A model generated the notes under the pieces. The model was not told the DNA's origin. It saw only the letters and a program-made list of their open reading frames with translations, and ran no database searches. The translations under genes were made by a program, and so were the position numbers. A stretch of 64,000 nucleotides of DNA from Astrothelium macrocarpum (Eukaryota > Ascomycota > Dothideomycetes > Trypetheliales > Trypetheliaceae): positions 521,016 through 585,015 of the forward strand of contig JAGEMR010000007.1 of assembly GCA_021030915.1 (NCBI GenBank). Reading direction: 5' to 3'. Shown one piece after another: positions 1 through 11,587 of the stretch. Position 1 is the first letter of the stretch, and each line of letters starts with the position of its first letter.

Positions 1-3000
1 GGATCAATAACGACCCCGGTCGGGACGATAGGGCATTCTCCGAATCCACAGCGGGAAGTTGTCACTTCGGCATTCTCTACGAGCGATTTCTGACGTTGAT
101 GGTTGCCTCATGTTATGTTCATATCCCAGATGACATCCAAGATGACATCCAAGTCATCGCGGTCTCGGATCCGTTGCTAAAAAAGGTGTTCATTGGCTAT
201 CGGCAGCTATCCGACTCACCTCACCTGACGAGAGTAGTTCAGACGTGTCTACCGTTCCTATAGCGTCTCACTAGGCCACTCAGTTCGATTGCCTTCTTGT
301 TTCCAGTTTCACTTTGATTAAGAAACCAATCACTATATCCACTAGAAGTGCAAACCTTCACTGTTCCTGAGGCTTCCGTTACCAGTGTCAATTTACTCTT
401 CATCTGTTGCGGTCCCCTCCGTCGCTGGCTTATCTCTACAAGCAGTTTCTGGTCCGTTCGAATGTTTCGCTTATTTTGATAGACCTTTCGTCAGGCTGTT
501 CAGCAATATTAGACGTGGCTCTGTCTTACGCTTCCGAACGACGGAGGGCCCATCCTTTCAGGCCTATCCATGTTACCGAGCATTGGTCCTTGGGCTCATC
601 TTAGCCAAATCCTTAAGGTCCCGCGTGTACTTTTATCTTTGTGTGATCCAGCGGAACCTGTGCGGGTAAACTTGGCAGACCGCATCACGTCTTGGTGTTC
701 TCCAACCCTATGAAGACCTACACGAAAGGTCTTGATTTTGTCAGCTTTGTGACTTTGCAGCACACTACGCGTCGGCGTCAATCATCGATCAGCATGCGAT
801 TGAGATTTGCTAGCGTTTTTGCTAGCATTCTTTGCTGCTGTTCTATAGCACAGCGCATTCCTACAAAACAGCCATTTTTGGTCAAGATAGTGCACAGAAG
901 AATGAAGTGTTGACAACGGGCAACATTCTGTACATGCATGAAATCGGGACTGTTGACAATTAAGCCCGGACGCAAATCACCAGCGGCTAGCATCTGAGCA
1001 GGATAGCTGTAATTTTAACGCATAATGCTGACCAAAACAAGAATGCAGCCAATATAAGCATAATAAGCTCCAATATAGAAGCTGTTTTTTTTTTTCGGTT
1101 GGACTTCATATCCTATTAGACTGTGTAGTAAATCAAAAGGGGTTGCACATATCTCGCTTCGGTAATAGACAAATCCTTTCGCAAGACCACTCTGCTCTTC
1201 CATATTCTCAAAGGCATGGACAAAAGCATTCTCGTCATTACTTCAGGCTCTACGTTATCTGTCCCCACTGGTTCAGTATCAACGAACGGTTGTTCCAGCG
1301 TTCAAAATGGGTGAAAGTAGTACTTGTCGCACAAGGTGTTGTGCATTTGTCGTCTCTGGACCTTTTCTATGACATCCGCGTGGATTTGTTCGGTATGCAT
1401 TCATTTAGAGCCAGAGTGTTGACAGATGATGCTAAAAGGGCTGTATTGTGCAAGCTCCTTATAGAGAACGTTCATCTCTGAAGATGCGTGGCATGAGGGT
1501 GGCCACCCTTGAGTAAAGTCTAGCCAAGGCCATGGAGGGGCTGAGCTATGCAACGCCATCTAAGGGTTGGGCGTCAGCTTGCGTGGCATTGGGCTATCTC
1601 AATGGTCGCCAAGATTATATTTGAACCCCAATCCGGGCTGTTTTCGGACGACACGAAACATATCAGTTTCAATAAGATACGAAGGACTGCTCAGCTCGAC
1701 CACTTGGATCTTGATCAAATTCTCTTTGCTCAGACTTTTATTAAAATATTAGACTGCTAGACCCGGATATCTGTCGACCAACACGTTTATCCTTGATGGC
1801 GTAGACTGCCTGACCACAGTCTAATTTCTCATGCAGGGTTCGTAATGGCAAAACATTCTTATTGATCCGATCGCCAAGATTTTAATTCTTCAGGCAAAGC
1901 AGCGGCCAAGTATCACTTATCACACAGCACATCCGCAGCCCGCATTTGAAGATATGGAAGCTGACACCGGCATCGGAGATGTGACGAGAGCACGTCTTGG
2001 AAGGAAAAATGCACGGACCAGGTATCGGAACTCCAGGACACACCATCTTATGTAGAGTCTTCTGTACTTGTATCATCAATATAGTTACCGAATTCTATCT
2101 ATGGCCCGAGTCATCTGATGCCTCTTTTTAGTGAACATTAGCGAGAATAACAGCGGACAAGGTCTCCGTTGCTTGATCTCGTCTGCAATCTCCCGAATTA
2201 TCACCCTTTTCTTCCTGAGGTCGTGTTGGAAAAAAGACATAGGCCTGGAGAATGTTGAGTCTATGGTGGACCACCATCCACACGAATAATTACATAGCGA
2301 TCTAATATCCCGCGCCAACATGGCGTGCGTCCCCGTTAGGGTCGAAACACAAAGGTCAAGGACTTGAGGTATTGTGAAAGATAACGGCTTCAATAAAGTG
2401 TAATCGAAGCCCAATGAAAGCCAAGGAAATGACTTTTCTGGAATACGGCCATCCTAATGCCTGTTGAAGCCATGGCGAGATTACTCGGTGTCCATTGCAT
2501 TGCATTGCCATCGCCGACCAGTCTGTACCGCATGAATCCCAAACGCTTTCATGAAATCAAGCGCAAATGTTTTGTCTGGCTTCATGCATGGATGACACCA
2601 CACAGGTGCTCAAGCACATTTTTCTCCTCTAGCCATTTGATAACGGTATTGATTCTCAGAGCCTGATAGTCCATGACGATGACATGCACGTTTCTATTTG
2701 TTTTCATTTTCCGCGGGCGTTTGGCAAAGACATTATCATGACCGGTACGTCGAGACAGATGGATGATTAACTCGCCATATCCGCAGAAAATGTAGGTTTC
2801 TTCTCCGAAAAATTGACCATGAGGTCAAAAAAGACAATTCCAAATTCCTATGATTCTTCTGAGCCCTTAAATGTACCTTTATTGCGAGATGTATTATTCA
2901 GAGATCTTATCAAAGTCCTTTAACGCCTCCGTTTCCCTCATATGGTTTCGAAAACCCCTCTTTGCTTTCTCGCGGTCGGAGCTCCATCTTATCCCGCCGA

Positions 3001-6000
3001 GCGGGCTCATATGTTTGGTTTTGGTATGCTGAACGTTGCACCAAGTGAAAACTTGAACGTCAAGCGCTTTCAGGGTTCGGGCAAATCACCTGGGATTGGA
3101 TGTCCTAGATGGTCTGCTGCTTTGTGCCCGATAAGCAGAAGACGTCGGACATGCTCTGCTTCCACAGTCCAACGTCCTCATTACGGTTCTTCTTCGAGGA
3201 CGGCCATCAGGGCCAATGACGACAATGATCGTGGCTACTTGAGTGCACCTAAGTTGGGTTAGGATCTGTTCTAAGCAAGGATTAGGAGGTTGACCGACTA
3301 ACATTTTGTAGATATGGATATAATTGTAGCAAATATTCGATTCTTTCAGTCTAAAAGACCTAGCTATGAAAATTTTAGCACTTGTAATGATGGATTCAGA
3401 TGTAGGATTCAAATACTTGATTTAAAAGATAGTGGGACTCTTTTCAACAATTGACCGTGATGATAGAGAAAATGATTGAAAAATGTAGCGTTCGTTCATG
3501 AATTGATAAAACCATTCTCTCGGAGACTTGTTTAACTAGATAAATTACTTGGGGAAAGCTCACAAAGTAGACAGTGCTAAAATACTTTTTTTAGCCTGCT
3601 TAATGCATCGCATCTTCTACTCTCGTCCAATCAGGCAGACCATGCTTACAGTACTTCAAAGGTACGCAAAGCGAAACATCCGTAAGCCTCGTGCTCATTT
3701 CCTTGTGCCTGTCAAGCTAGGCACCCACCAATCTACTACCTCGGTCGACGGTAAGGCAAGTCGCATTGCATAAGTCTGCACTTGCGATCTGCGACACGGG
3801 CTAGGCTACAGCGCGCACCCCACATAAGCCTCCATTTTGCACATCTAGCCGCACACACTGAACTAGGTCAACCTGAAACAATTTGACACTCGAGTAAAAG
3901 AGGCTGTTGGGAAAGCTTTGATGCAGCATGTCTTGGTGGTGTGGCTCCATTCCATAAGTAGAAAATTCTCCTAAAATTTTGCACGGCATCGGGTCGATCG
4001 TCTCAGGGAGGAAGCGAGAGCTACAATGCGGCACAGGGATTGGACGGAAGCGAAATAAAGAACGCCGCCGGAGACTTTTGAGTCCTGTACGTCGAAAAAA
4101 GTGTACTCAGCTGTGGTGCACGATTCGTTACGCAATATGCATGCCGTGCATATAGGGTTGCCCTGATCAAGAATGATCAGGACTTGTTTAGCCTGGTTGA
4201 CCACGCCAATTGATGCTTTTTCGAACCTAGTTCTCGCGTAGAACATTGCTCTTGTCTGCCAACTTCCTTAACAATCATTAGCTTGAATGCCGGATGAGCA
4301 GGTCCGACAGGCTAAGAGATCATGCGATCAAGTAGGCTTGACTACCTGGGCCTTAATCTGGGAGTGTACCTAGGGGTACACGTGGCACATGAAGAGTTGG
4401 GGAACGTCTTGCTGTTTTGTTTTTTGTATTAATTAGCGAGGCCTTGTAGGCTTATTCTTACCTCGTGATTGGAAATGTCGGCAGAGTGGAGGCTAAGGAT
4501 CTTGTTCAAATAAGCCTAGTGATAAGAGTCAGGGTAATGAATAGTTTGAGGCTTGAGAAGATCGGGACTATCGTGAAAATCTCTTTTTTGGTACACGTAG
4601 AGATAAGTCGTCCACAAATAAAAATGACTTTCCAGAAGAGAAGTGTGTCGTCCCATCAAAGAAAATCTAAGACCATGGCTCTCTTCTGGAAATTGGGTAT
4701 CACTACAATTTCTCTCCAAGACTATTGCGGAATGAAATAATTATCAATGCCGTTTGTTGGCCGGTAGCGAGGATCATGTAGAGAATGACGACGTTGATGT
4801 AGGGATCATGAAAGATTTCTAATGCGTGAGGGTCAAAATTTCGCCCAGTCGTGCGCAATCTCTTTGCAATTTCTCTGTGAGCCACTGAGACGGACTCTAG
4901 AGCCTGAAGGAGTTTGCACCTGATCACATTATCCTTGAATCGCTTGGTGTTGAGCTTACGGGCTAGGGTCTTTCAGTCGCGCGATGCATTGTGGGCAGAG
5001 GCCCTGCCCCTGAGCTAATCCCGAGGAGGCTAAGACCCCTTTCGTCTGCTTTCACTTCCCTCCTTCCTTGCCTTCCCCATCAATCTCCACTTTCAACTCA
5101 ACCAACCTACGCTGGTGATATATATTGACACGTCGACTCTTTTGCTCCAGTGCATGCATATTTCTTCGGCGGGACTCGTTCATCGACACAGCCCACAGTT
5201 GTGCAACATGCGTCCGATATACACCATAGGCTCTTTCTCCTATATGGATTGTGGGTGCATGGCATTTTAATAGAAACGGATATCCTCTATCTTCTCTCTT
5301 GCTCTTCCGAACTCAATCTATGCGGCACGGGTGCTTCTAGTCTACTGTTGAAAGAAAGAGCTTCCCTTTTCATTGACTGTGAAGAGATAGCAAGACTGGT
5401 AGAGAGTCGAATAACATCCAGTCTACAAACCAGGCTCTCGGGAGGCGTGGTTTCTGGTAGCTCCAGTAATGAAGACGTTTGGATCACAGCAGGCCACAGC
5501 AGATCATCTTTTATACTCAGCCAGTGGGCTCCCAACAACGAAGCCCCACTCTTTCTGATCGGCATTTGGTTGTTTAGCAAACCTACTTGGACGGTTCAAT
5601 CAACATGCTATTTCCTCGATGTGCCAGTATACTCCAAGGTGATGGTCTTTGAGTTGACTGATGTTAGGATGAACAAGCTCCACACATGAACTTTCGGGCT
5701 CTGCGAAGACCAGATGTCTGATCTGTTCCGCACTTTTTGACAACCTCCTGGAAAGTAGGAAAGATACCTGTAATGCTTTTCCAAGAATCTTTAAACAAGC
5801 AAATCAGCTAAGCAAGCCCCAATGGCTAAGTCTGTATTCAATCCAGGGGCCCCCTGGACCTCGGGTTCGATGCTCAATGGTGGCGACACACTGGATGACA
5901 TATTCTTTGTATCGGGCGTTCCCGGGGCTCCGGTCATTGATTTGCTTGTCGAGAATGAAGATGGTGAGCCCTTACTTTGCTACTCAAGGAAACGTGGCTT

Positions 6001-6400
6001 TGAGATTCTACTCTTCCAAGTTTTGGGCAGAAGACGATATACCACCCGCGTACGCAATAATAGGAAACAACACCAAGCCTTTATCAAACTGGTAGCTGTT
6101 GGACCCGTGGCTTGGATACTGCCACAGCCGTCATAAGCCTCGCAATGCTTTGTTCGATCAAAATTATCATCCGGCATGATTGATGTTGACACAGGTAACG
6201 ATGAACCTGTTGATCCAGGTTTGATCAGGAACGACCCTACAGTCGGATCATAGTCACTACCGAGCATCTCAGAGTTGAGGAACAACAATTAGTCGCCAAA
6301 AGAAAACGTATACCAATTTTTGATGTACCAAACGCTTTTGCCGGCGCGATTTGCGTCATGAGGCATGTGGGAATGGGATTTCTATATATTAACTCACTGT
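1..6400. other. Gene-poor region without a supported intact gene
   Basis: I find no reading frame here with recognisable family sequence. The longest open stretch (5150-5689, plus strand, 179 codons) has no recognisable motif, signal peptide or spliceable continuation and I do not call it a gene. Around 5960-6090 a plus-strand frame reads plausibly like protein (GNVALRFYSSKFW, then PPAYAIIGNN) but is bounded by stops and I cannot name it. The region contains short inverted repeats but no long repeat I can see. It may be decayed coding and transposon DNA, since it adjoins a recognisable gene relic. Confidence 0.5.
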
Positions 6401-6409
6401 GCATTGTTC

Positions 6410-7180
6410 AGGATTCGGAGATCGATTCGCAAAAGCGACCAATTTAGATGGACGAGTCCAGCGCAGCGCAGATTGCGATGTAGCTGCGAAGGGATTATGG
6501 AACAGTACTCAAAGCTTGTGTTTCGAGCGAACATCAAGAGAAATCATGATGGACGTTGTGATCGCTACCTGGACTCAACGTGAATCAGCTCGATTCTACC
6601 CGTGACAGATATTCTTCTGGCAGCCTCTGATTTGGAATGCTCTTGTGAACGACCAAGCCTGGGCATTCCGAGGGTACCCTCTTGCCCCTAGAATCATCTG
6701 TTTTGGTAAATGACAAACTGTATGGGAGCCTCGTGGGCTAAGGACGTGTGGAACCCTTCCATGAGGTATTTCCCAAAAAGCTTGCGCAAACTGGCTGCAG
6801 CTGAAGTCTTTACTTCAAGACTATTTGGTGCTCGGACTCTGAGTCTAGCCAGCGTTGAAGCATTTGCCTCTTGCCCGAAATTGGGGAGCAGATTGTGGAA
6901 GAAATATCAGAGTTCCATTGTTGCTCACTCGCAACAAGGTGGTTGCTTTTCCAGGCTTGGCTTCGCCCATGCCTCAAAAAGTAGATCTATCTTGTATCGC
7001 CGGGTTGTGGAAATCACAGCTACCTCGTAGCCTTCCTTTGGAGGCCAAACTTGGCGAGACGTCGCAGTATCGGCTCTATCCAAATCGAGCGCCACCCTGG
7101 TTATGGCTGTTCGTCGGAGGCTGGGAAATTTTCTCGAGGAGAATACTGTACAACAAGAATCAACGCGATGCTCACTGACG
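6410..7180 (+). pseudogene. Decayed HET (heterokaryon incompatibility) domain gene
   Basis: Three blocks in different plus-strand frames read as the latter part of a fungal HET-domain protein. Block 1 (about 6410-6600) gives ADCDVAAKGLWNSTQSLCFE, matching the usual ADCNIAATG-type segment followed by a FERTSRE stretch. Block 2 (from 6612) gives FFWQPLIWNALVNDQAWAFR and then LAPRIICFGK, the family's W-A-F-Q-E-R-L-L-(A/S)-P-R-I region, with an in-frame TGA just before QTVWEPRG. Block 3 (about 6855-7150) gives NKVVAFPGLAS, IAGLWKSQLPRSL and RAPPWLWLFVGG, corresponding to the closing R-A-P-(S/T)-W-S-W-(A/L)-S-V motif. Frameshifts and stops separate the blocks and the N-terminal HET motifs are not visible, so this is a relic. 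Intact HET proteins trigger non-self recognition and cell death after hyphal fusion; this copy cannot encode one. Confidence 0.72.
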
Positions 7181-7519
7181 GACTAGAAAATTGCTAAACC
7201 CAGATACTTCGGCGTTAGGTACTTCGGCAATAGTGTCAAGGTACCAAGGTCTTCCTCACCGATTCCGGATACTGGCACAGCATAATACGATATGAAGCGA
7301 TAGTCTTCACACAGGACGCTGGAAAACATGACCATTTTTCAATGGGATCAGATGATCTGAAAACTGCAGCACAGGCTACCAAACGCTCAATTGCTCAAAG
7401 CCGTCATTTGTGTTACATTACTGATCTTTGAGGCGAGTGAAATTGATGTGTTTGGCCGTCTGACCCCTCCTACAGGGTATCTTTATAATCAAATAAAGAA
7501 CGGATTCCTACATGCTGGC

Positions 7520-7668
7520 AGGGGGGTGGTCAAGTGGTAATCAGTACCGAGGGACGAAGTGATCACATCAGGACAAACCAGCAGACTTCGTTCCTCCCTG
7601 GTTCTCGTTCCCTAACGGGAGGTGCTTCGGTTCGAGTCTTGCATGGCTACGAGGGCTCTTTTTTTTTT
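7520..7668 (+). ncRNA. tRNA-like element with Pol III A box, B box and T-run
   Basis: An A-box match (TGGTCAAGTGG, 7527-7537) is followed 91 bp later by a B-box match (GGTTCGAGTCT, 7629-7639) and then a run of T residues (about 7659-7668) that would end Pol III transcription. Between them 7549-7560 (GAGGGACGAAGT) pairs almost perfectly with 7585-7596 (ACTTCGTTCCTC), and CCCTAACGGG at about 7610-7619 forms a second small hairpin. I could not fold a proper acceptor stem or T stem, so it is not a convincing functional tRNA. A tRNA pseudogene, a tRNA-derived SINE head, or another Pol III transcript are all possible. Confidence 0.38.
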
Positions 7669-9385
7669 CTACCCTAAACTGGCCTCGTTCTGGATCATAC
7701 CATTTCCTAAAACTAACTGTGCTAGATTAATTTACGGACTGCACACTTTACTTCTTCTGAGCTATCAAACCACTTCGAGCTCCAGCTTGTTATTGACCTT
7801 TTTCGTAGTTCATTGAACCAAAGGAGTAGAGATCGGTTTGTCTGTAGTCCAAACATCTCGACCTCATCCTCCAGACTCACAAGTTGCAACACCTGCGGAA
7901 TCACGACAAAAGTGATATACTATTCTGCGTCATTTAATACTGTGTGATATATGCTCGATAGAAAACATTGAGGCATCGCCCTCAGAAATCCAAAGGCCTT
8001 GCAGCGAAAACAGCGTTTCCTTGATCTATTTCGCGTATCATTCCACGCGTTCTTTTTCCCAACAACACGCAAGGTGATCATGAATTGACTGGAGCCAAGA
8101 AGTCACGCTGATTTCATTATTTTCAGGAAGAAAGATCTCGAAAGGTTGGTACATGATCTATTCATTGAGTACATGCGAAAAGATCTCTCACAGGGCCTCT
8201 AATTCCTCCTATCTGCTCCGCAATGTTCTGAAGCCAGATGTTGGTGTTACGAGAGAAGTCTTCCTTTTCCAGTCTATTTTGCTTTGAAGTTCCAAGTTCT
8301 CTCTTACTAAGTCGTTACTCTGCTGTACATGTACATTTTTTGCATAAGTACTGTCCATCAGAAGCTTCACAATCTGCCACAACCATCGACTTGTCTATTT
8401 TTGCTCTCACGAACAGGAGTCAGCTATCCACTATCGCCTGTTTCTCGCCTCTCCTGTCCACTGCGCAGCGCATTAGCCATTTACGGGCCTGAATCCGGTT
8501 AAATTGATTTCAATACACGATACTACAATTATAGCAGAGGAGTCCAAGCCGTCTTATTTGAAGCGTCCCACGGCACAAAAAGAACAATAGGACCTAAACT
8601 CCGGCATAAAATATTTGATATTGTCTCGAAGAGAATGATGTCTCTGACCTGGAGGCATCACCGTGGACGCGTGACGTGCATAATCACACCGCAGCAAAGG
8701 GAGACAAGAATACAAACAACAGTACGATCTACGTGCATTTTGATTCGGGGTTCGAAAAGAGTGTAATGCCTCTGGTTAGGTATTACTTAGTCTCTGGTTA
8801 TCTCCATCGCGTGCGGTGGGATTAATATGTTCGCAGGAGGTGCACAGCAGCGCATGCTCCGCATCCCAAATATCTTGCTTCGGTACGATCAGATCAAGCA
8901 CTGCATAGCTTTTGCATGACGGAAAGCACGATCGCACTGTGCACGGAACCGGGAAACGAGAGCGCGAACTTCTTGATAGGCCGAGTGCGACCATGCTTAG
9001 CCTTCCATATGCTGAAAGCCTTGGTCTACTAGTTTTGCCAATGGCACGTGGTTACGGACAATATTGAAGGATTGATTAAGGAAATGTCACCTGGAACTTT
9101 GCCTTGCTAAGACATAGGTAAGATTGGTGTTCGGTAAGATGATTATGTCTGAGTCTAATCAGATTTTTCACTTGCTCGATTCGGCCATCCTGTGTGCTCT
9201 ATTGCTCGGAGTATCATTGATTGATGCTCATTCTTGGTGGATGTATAGTACAAGTCTGGATCGAAACCTCTTATCTCAAGTTCTTCATGCCACGATTCTC
9301 AAATCTGCATTATCAATCCGTCGTGGTCATATACGACTATTCGTGGATGCAACGCCTTGCGATAGAAGTTCACATGACGTTCCCT
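7669..9385. other. Intergenic, nothing recognised
   Basis: No coding sequence with family resemblance, RNA gene or long repeat is visible between the tRNA-like element and the 3' end of the CWF19-like gene. Short open frames on both strands lack conserved motifs. Confidence 0.5.
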
Positions 9386-11419
9386 TCAATTTTCGTCTTC
9401 GGATCCCCCATGTTGATCATTTGCTTGGTCCTTAGTAAAATCGTAAGGATCAAACAATTCCTTGAAAGCACGCACGTCCCTCAACTCGTCCTCCTTGCTT
9501 TGTGCACAATCTTGCCAATGCTTCCGGTCCTCCAATCCCAGCAGCTTTGCCATCACGCTCCTCCCAAACTGCAGGTCGAAGTGGTACGAATCATCGAGCG
9601 GCATATAAAAGTGCATCTCTTCGCCTTCCATATCAGTTGCTCCAGCCTCATCGTCATTTTGACTACCGTTTTCCTTCATCTGAGCATCAATTCCGAATTG
9701 ATTTTCTTTATTTATTGTACCATCTTGGTTAGTAGGTTGCTTCCCAGCTACATGATGCACGCTCTTTTGGGGGACCCATGTTGTGACACGAAAAGAGTTC
9801 TCCGGTGCGTCCAAAAGTCCGTCAGTCAGATTGCCCGTACGAAACTGGGGATATTTCTGGTTCGCGGCCTCTACTCTGAATCCCGCATCAATCACACCCT
9901 TTTTTACGAGGCTGACGGGGACAGGGAGATATTGCCAGTGCGTGTGCATCCCCCCACTACGGCTCACTTCCCAGGTGACGGAGCCCAGACTTCCCGACCC
10001 AACGTTGCTAAGCATGCTATTCAGCGCAGCTTGAAACTTACGCATGTCCTGATAGACTAATCTGCTCTGATCTGGATGAAGTGTGGTAAGGGTAGGTATG
10101 TGCGCAGTGGGGATTATGAGCATGTGGGCAGGACAGCCGAGACCAGGGAAAGTGTCTGCTATACTGAGTGGTCCTTTTGCCGTCGTCATATAAGACTCAT
10201 CACCAAGTGATGTGATGAGATGAGTCGCGACATTCTCATTACTAAGACAGAAATAGCATTCAGTAATGGATGCCCGAGGCGCACGACGGCTGCGTTTAGG
10301 CCGATAACGGTCGGTCTGGCGATGAGAATCCGCGGGTGGATGTCCGTCATCTTGAGCAAAGCGTGAATACTGGGCTGCTTCCGATACGCGACGTTTCTTC
10401 GGATTAGAATAAAATGGAGAAGGAGTTGTTTCCGTAGGTATAGTTCCTGGTAAGGTGAACGCGTATATCCATCTGGCCTTCTCTTGGTTACCAAATTCAG
10501 CAAGGCTAATGAATCGTGTGATTCGGTCAGCTTCTGATGCGGTTTCCGTTTGGGCATGGTGGAACGGCTCGCGCTCGTAAAAGGTACCGGTGCTGGTAGC
10601 GAAATGGTATTTAGGCTTGATAGCAAAGCAGAGGTCTGCTACGCATTGATGTTCCACGGGATCCGAACCTTTGAATTCTTTATTGGATCTGGTTCGAATG
10701 CCGGACGGCCATTCACAAGTGATGAGAATGTCCGCTGATTTGGCTTGGTGGAGGCGCGTTACTTCTTCCTTACTATAGAAAGGATAGAAAGGATAGAAAG
10801 GATCGAAAGGACCATTGAAAGATACTTCGATCTCAGGATCGTTAGCCCCTCCTAGTAAGACAACTTTGATGCCTTCAGAGGTAGTGAACGTGGTTGCCTT
10901 GTTCAGGAAGTGCAAGTTTTCACACAATTCCCCATCACCAGTCTGGAGCCGTGAGGCGACATTGGGCGGAAATGGAGATGTTCCGAGGGTAAAGTAGACA
11001 GGAAAGGGAATTACAGTCTTGCCTTCAAGCAATGAATCGATTTCAGATTCGTCTTCATTAGGTTCACTTTTTGGACTGAATAAGTTCCCTATCACAATAC
11101 CAAACGAGAAGCTGTGCTTGGCATGAATGTTGGAGATCTTCCTGAACGCGGAGGAAAGCTGACCATTGATGGCACCTATGGCAAGTCTAATGCTTCGTTA
11201 GCAATGAAATCATCAAAATCATCACATGTTAGGATGATGCGTAAATGTCCCGCCGGTCGCCTAGGTTTGGCAGCAATAGCAATCTGCAAGGTGAAACCGC
11301 ACACCACTTTTTTTCCTGCATCGAATCCAGGGTTGAGGAAAAGAAAGATTTCCTTTACAACATGTCTGGATTGATTAAAAGAAAAGGTGTACTTACATCT
11401 TCAATGGTTGCGCGGTCAT
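9386..11419 (-). CDS. CWF19-like (CwfJ family) splicing/debranching-associated protein
   Basis: Two exons, complement(9386..11186, 11397..11419), giving 607 residues. The 23-nt first exon encodes MTAQPLKI, and the join gives KILAIGAINGQLSSAFRKIS, the typical start of the Cwf19L1/Drn1/Mug161 family. The intron has a GTAAGT donor, a GCTAAC branch site and a TTAG acceptor. The N-terminal third resembles the metallophosphoesterase-like region. From about residue 310 (ECYFCLSNENVATHLI) comes CwfJ C-terminal domain 1, with the HIT-like GCPAHMLIIPTAHIP. The C-terminal domain 2 follows near the end (GRSVMAKLLG, then DPYDFTKDQ). Family members associate with late spliceosomes and the lariat debranching enzyme Dbr1. 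A 9-bp tandem repeat encodes repeated PFY triplets (10775-10810). The start lies 168 bp from the divergent UTP20 start. Confidence 0.93.
10775..10810. repeat. 9-bp tandem repeat inside the CWF19-like CDS
   Basis: Four consecutive 9-bp units (plus-strand unit ATAGAAAGG, the last with one change) encode PFD followed by three PFY triplets on the minus strand, just before SKEE. The array stays in frame, so copy-number change alters length without breaking the protein. Confidence 0.85.
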
Positions 11420-11587
11420 GTTTACAGAGCTCGGTAATGAAAGAGCGAGATCGGCCTCGGAGTTACCAGTTGAGTTGCTTAGGTAATGAGTCTGGTCCGG
11501 CATCTCGGCATCACGTTTTTCCGATTCGACGATAACTTCAGTTTTTTCCTTCCGAACGTTGAATCAAGTTAAGCAATTCAAGCCAAC
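11420..11587. promoter_or_regulatory. Short divergent promoter between the CWF19-like gene and UTP20
   Basis: Only 168 bp separates the two start codons, so both transcripts (pre-mRNA splicing and rRNA processing) must share this space. I see no clear TATA box. The arrangement suggests coordinated expression, but no element proves it. Confidence 0.5.

Noticed and set aside
2942..3412. Overlapping frames on both strands resembling a possible gene or transposon relic
   Set aside because: I could not match any transposase or enzyme motif, and several stops interrupt any longer reading.
4162..4181. Perfect inverted repeat CCTGATCA...TGATCAGG and another, GTGTACC...GGTACAC, at 4364-4381
   Set aside because: Short isolated palindromes are expected by chance over this length, and no gene nearby gives them a role.
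5150..5689. 179-codon open stretch on the plus strand
   Set aside because: No recognised motif, no signal peptide, no supported splice partners; kept only as a note in the gene-poor region.
5863..5873. GGTTCGATGCT, resembling a Pol III B box
   Set aside because: No A box at suitable distance, no tRNA fold and no T-run.
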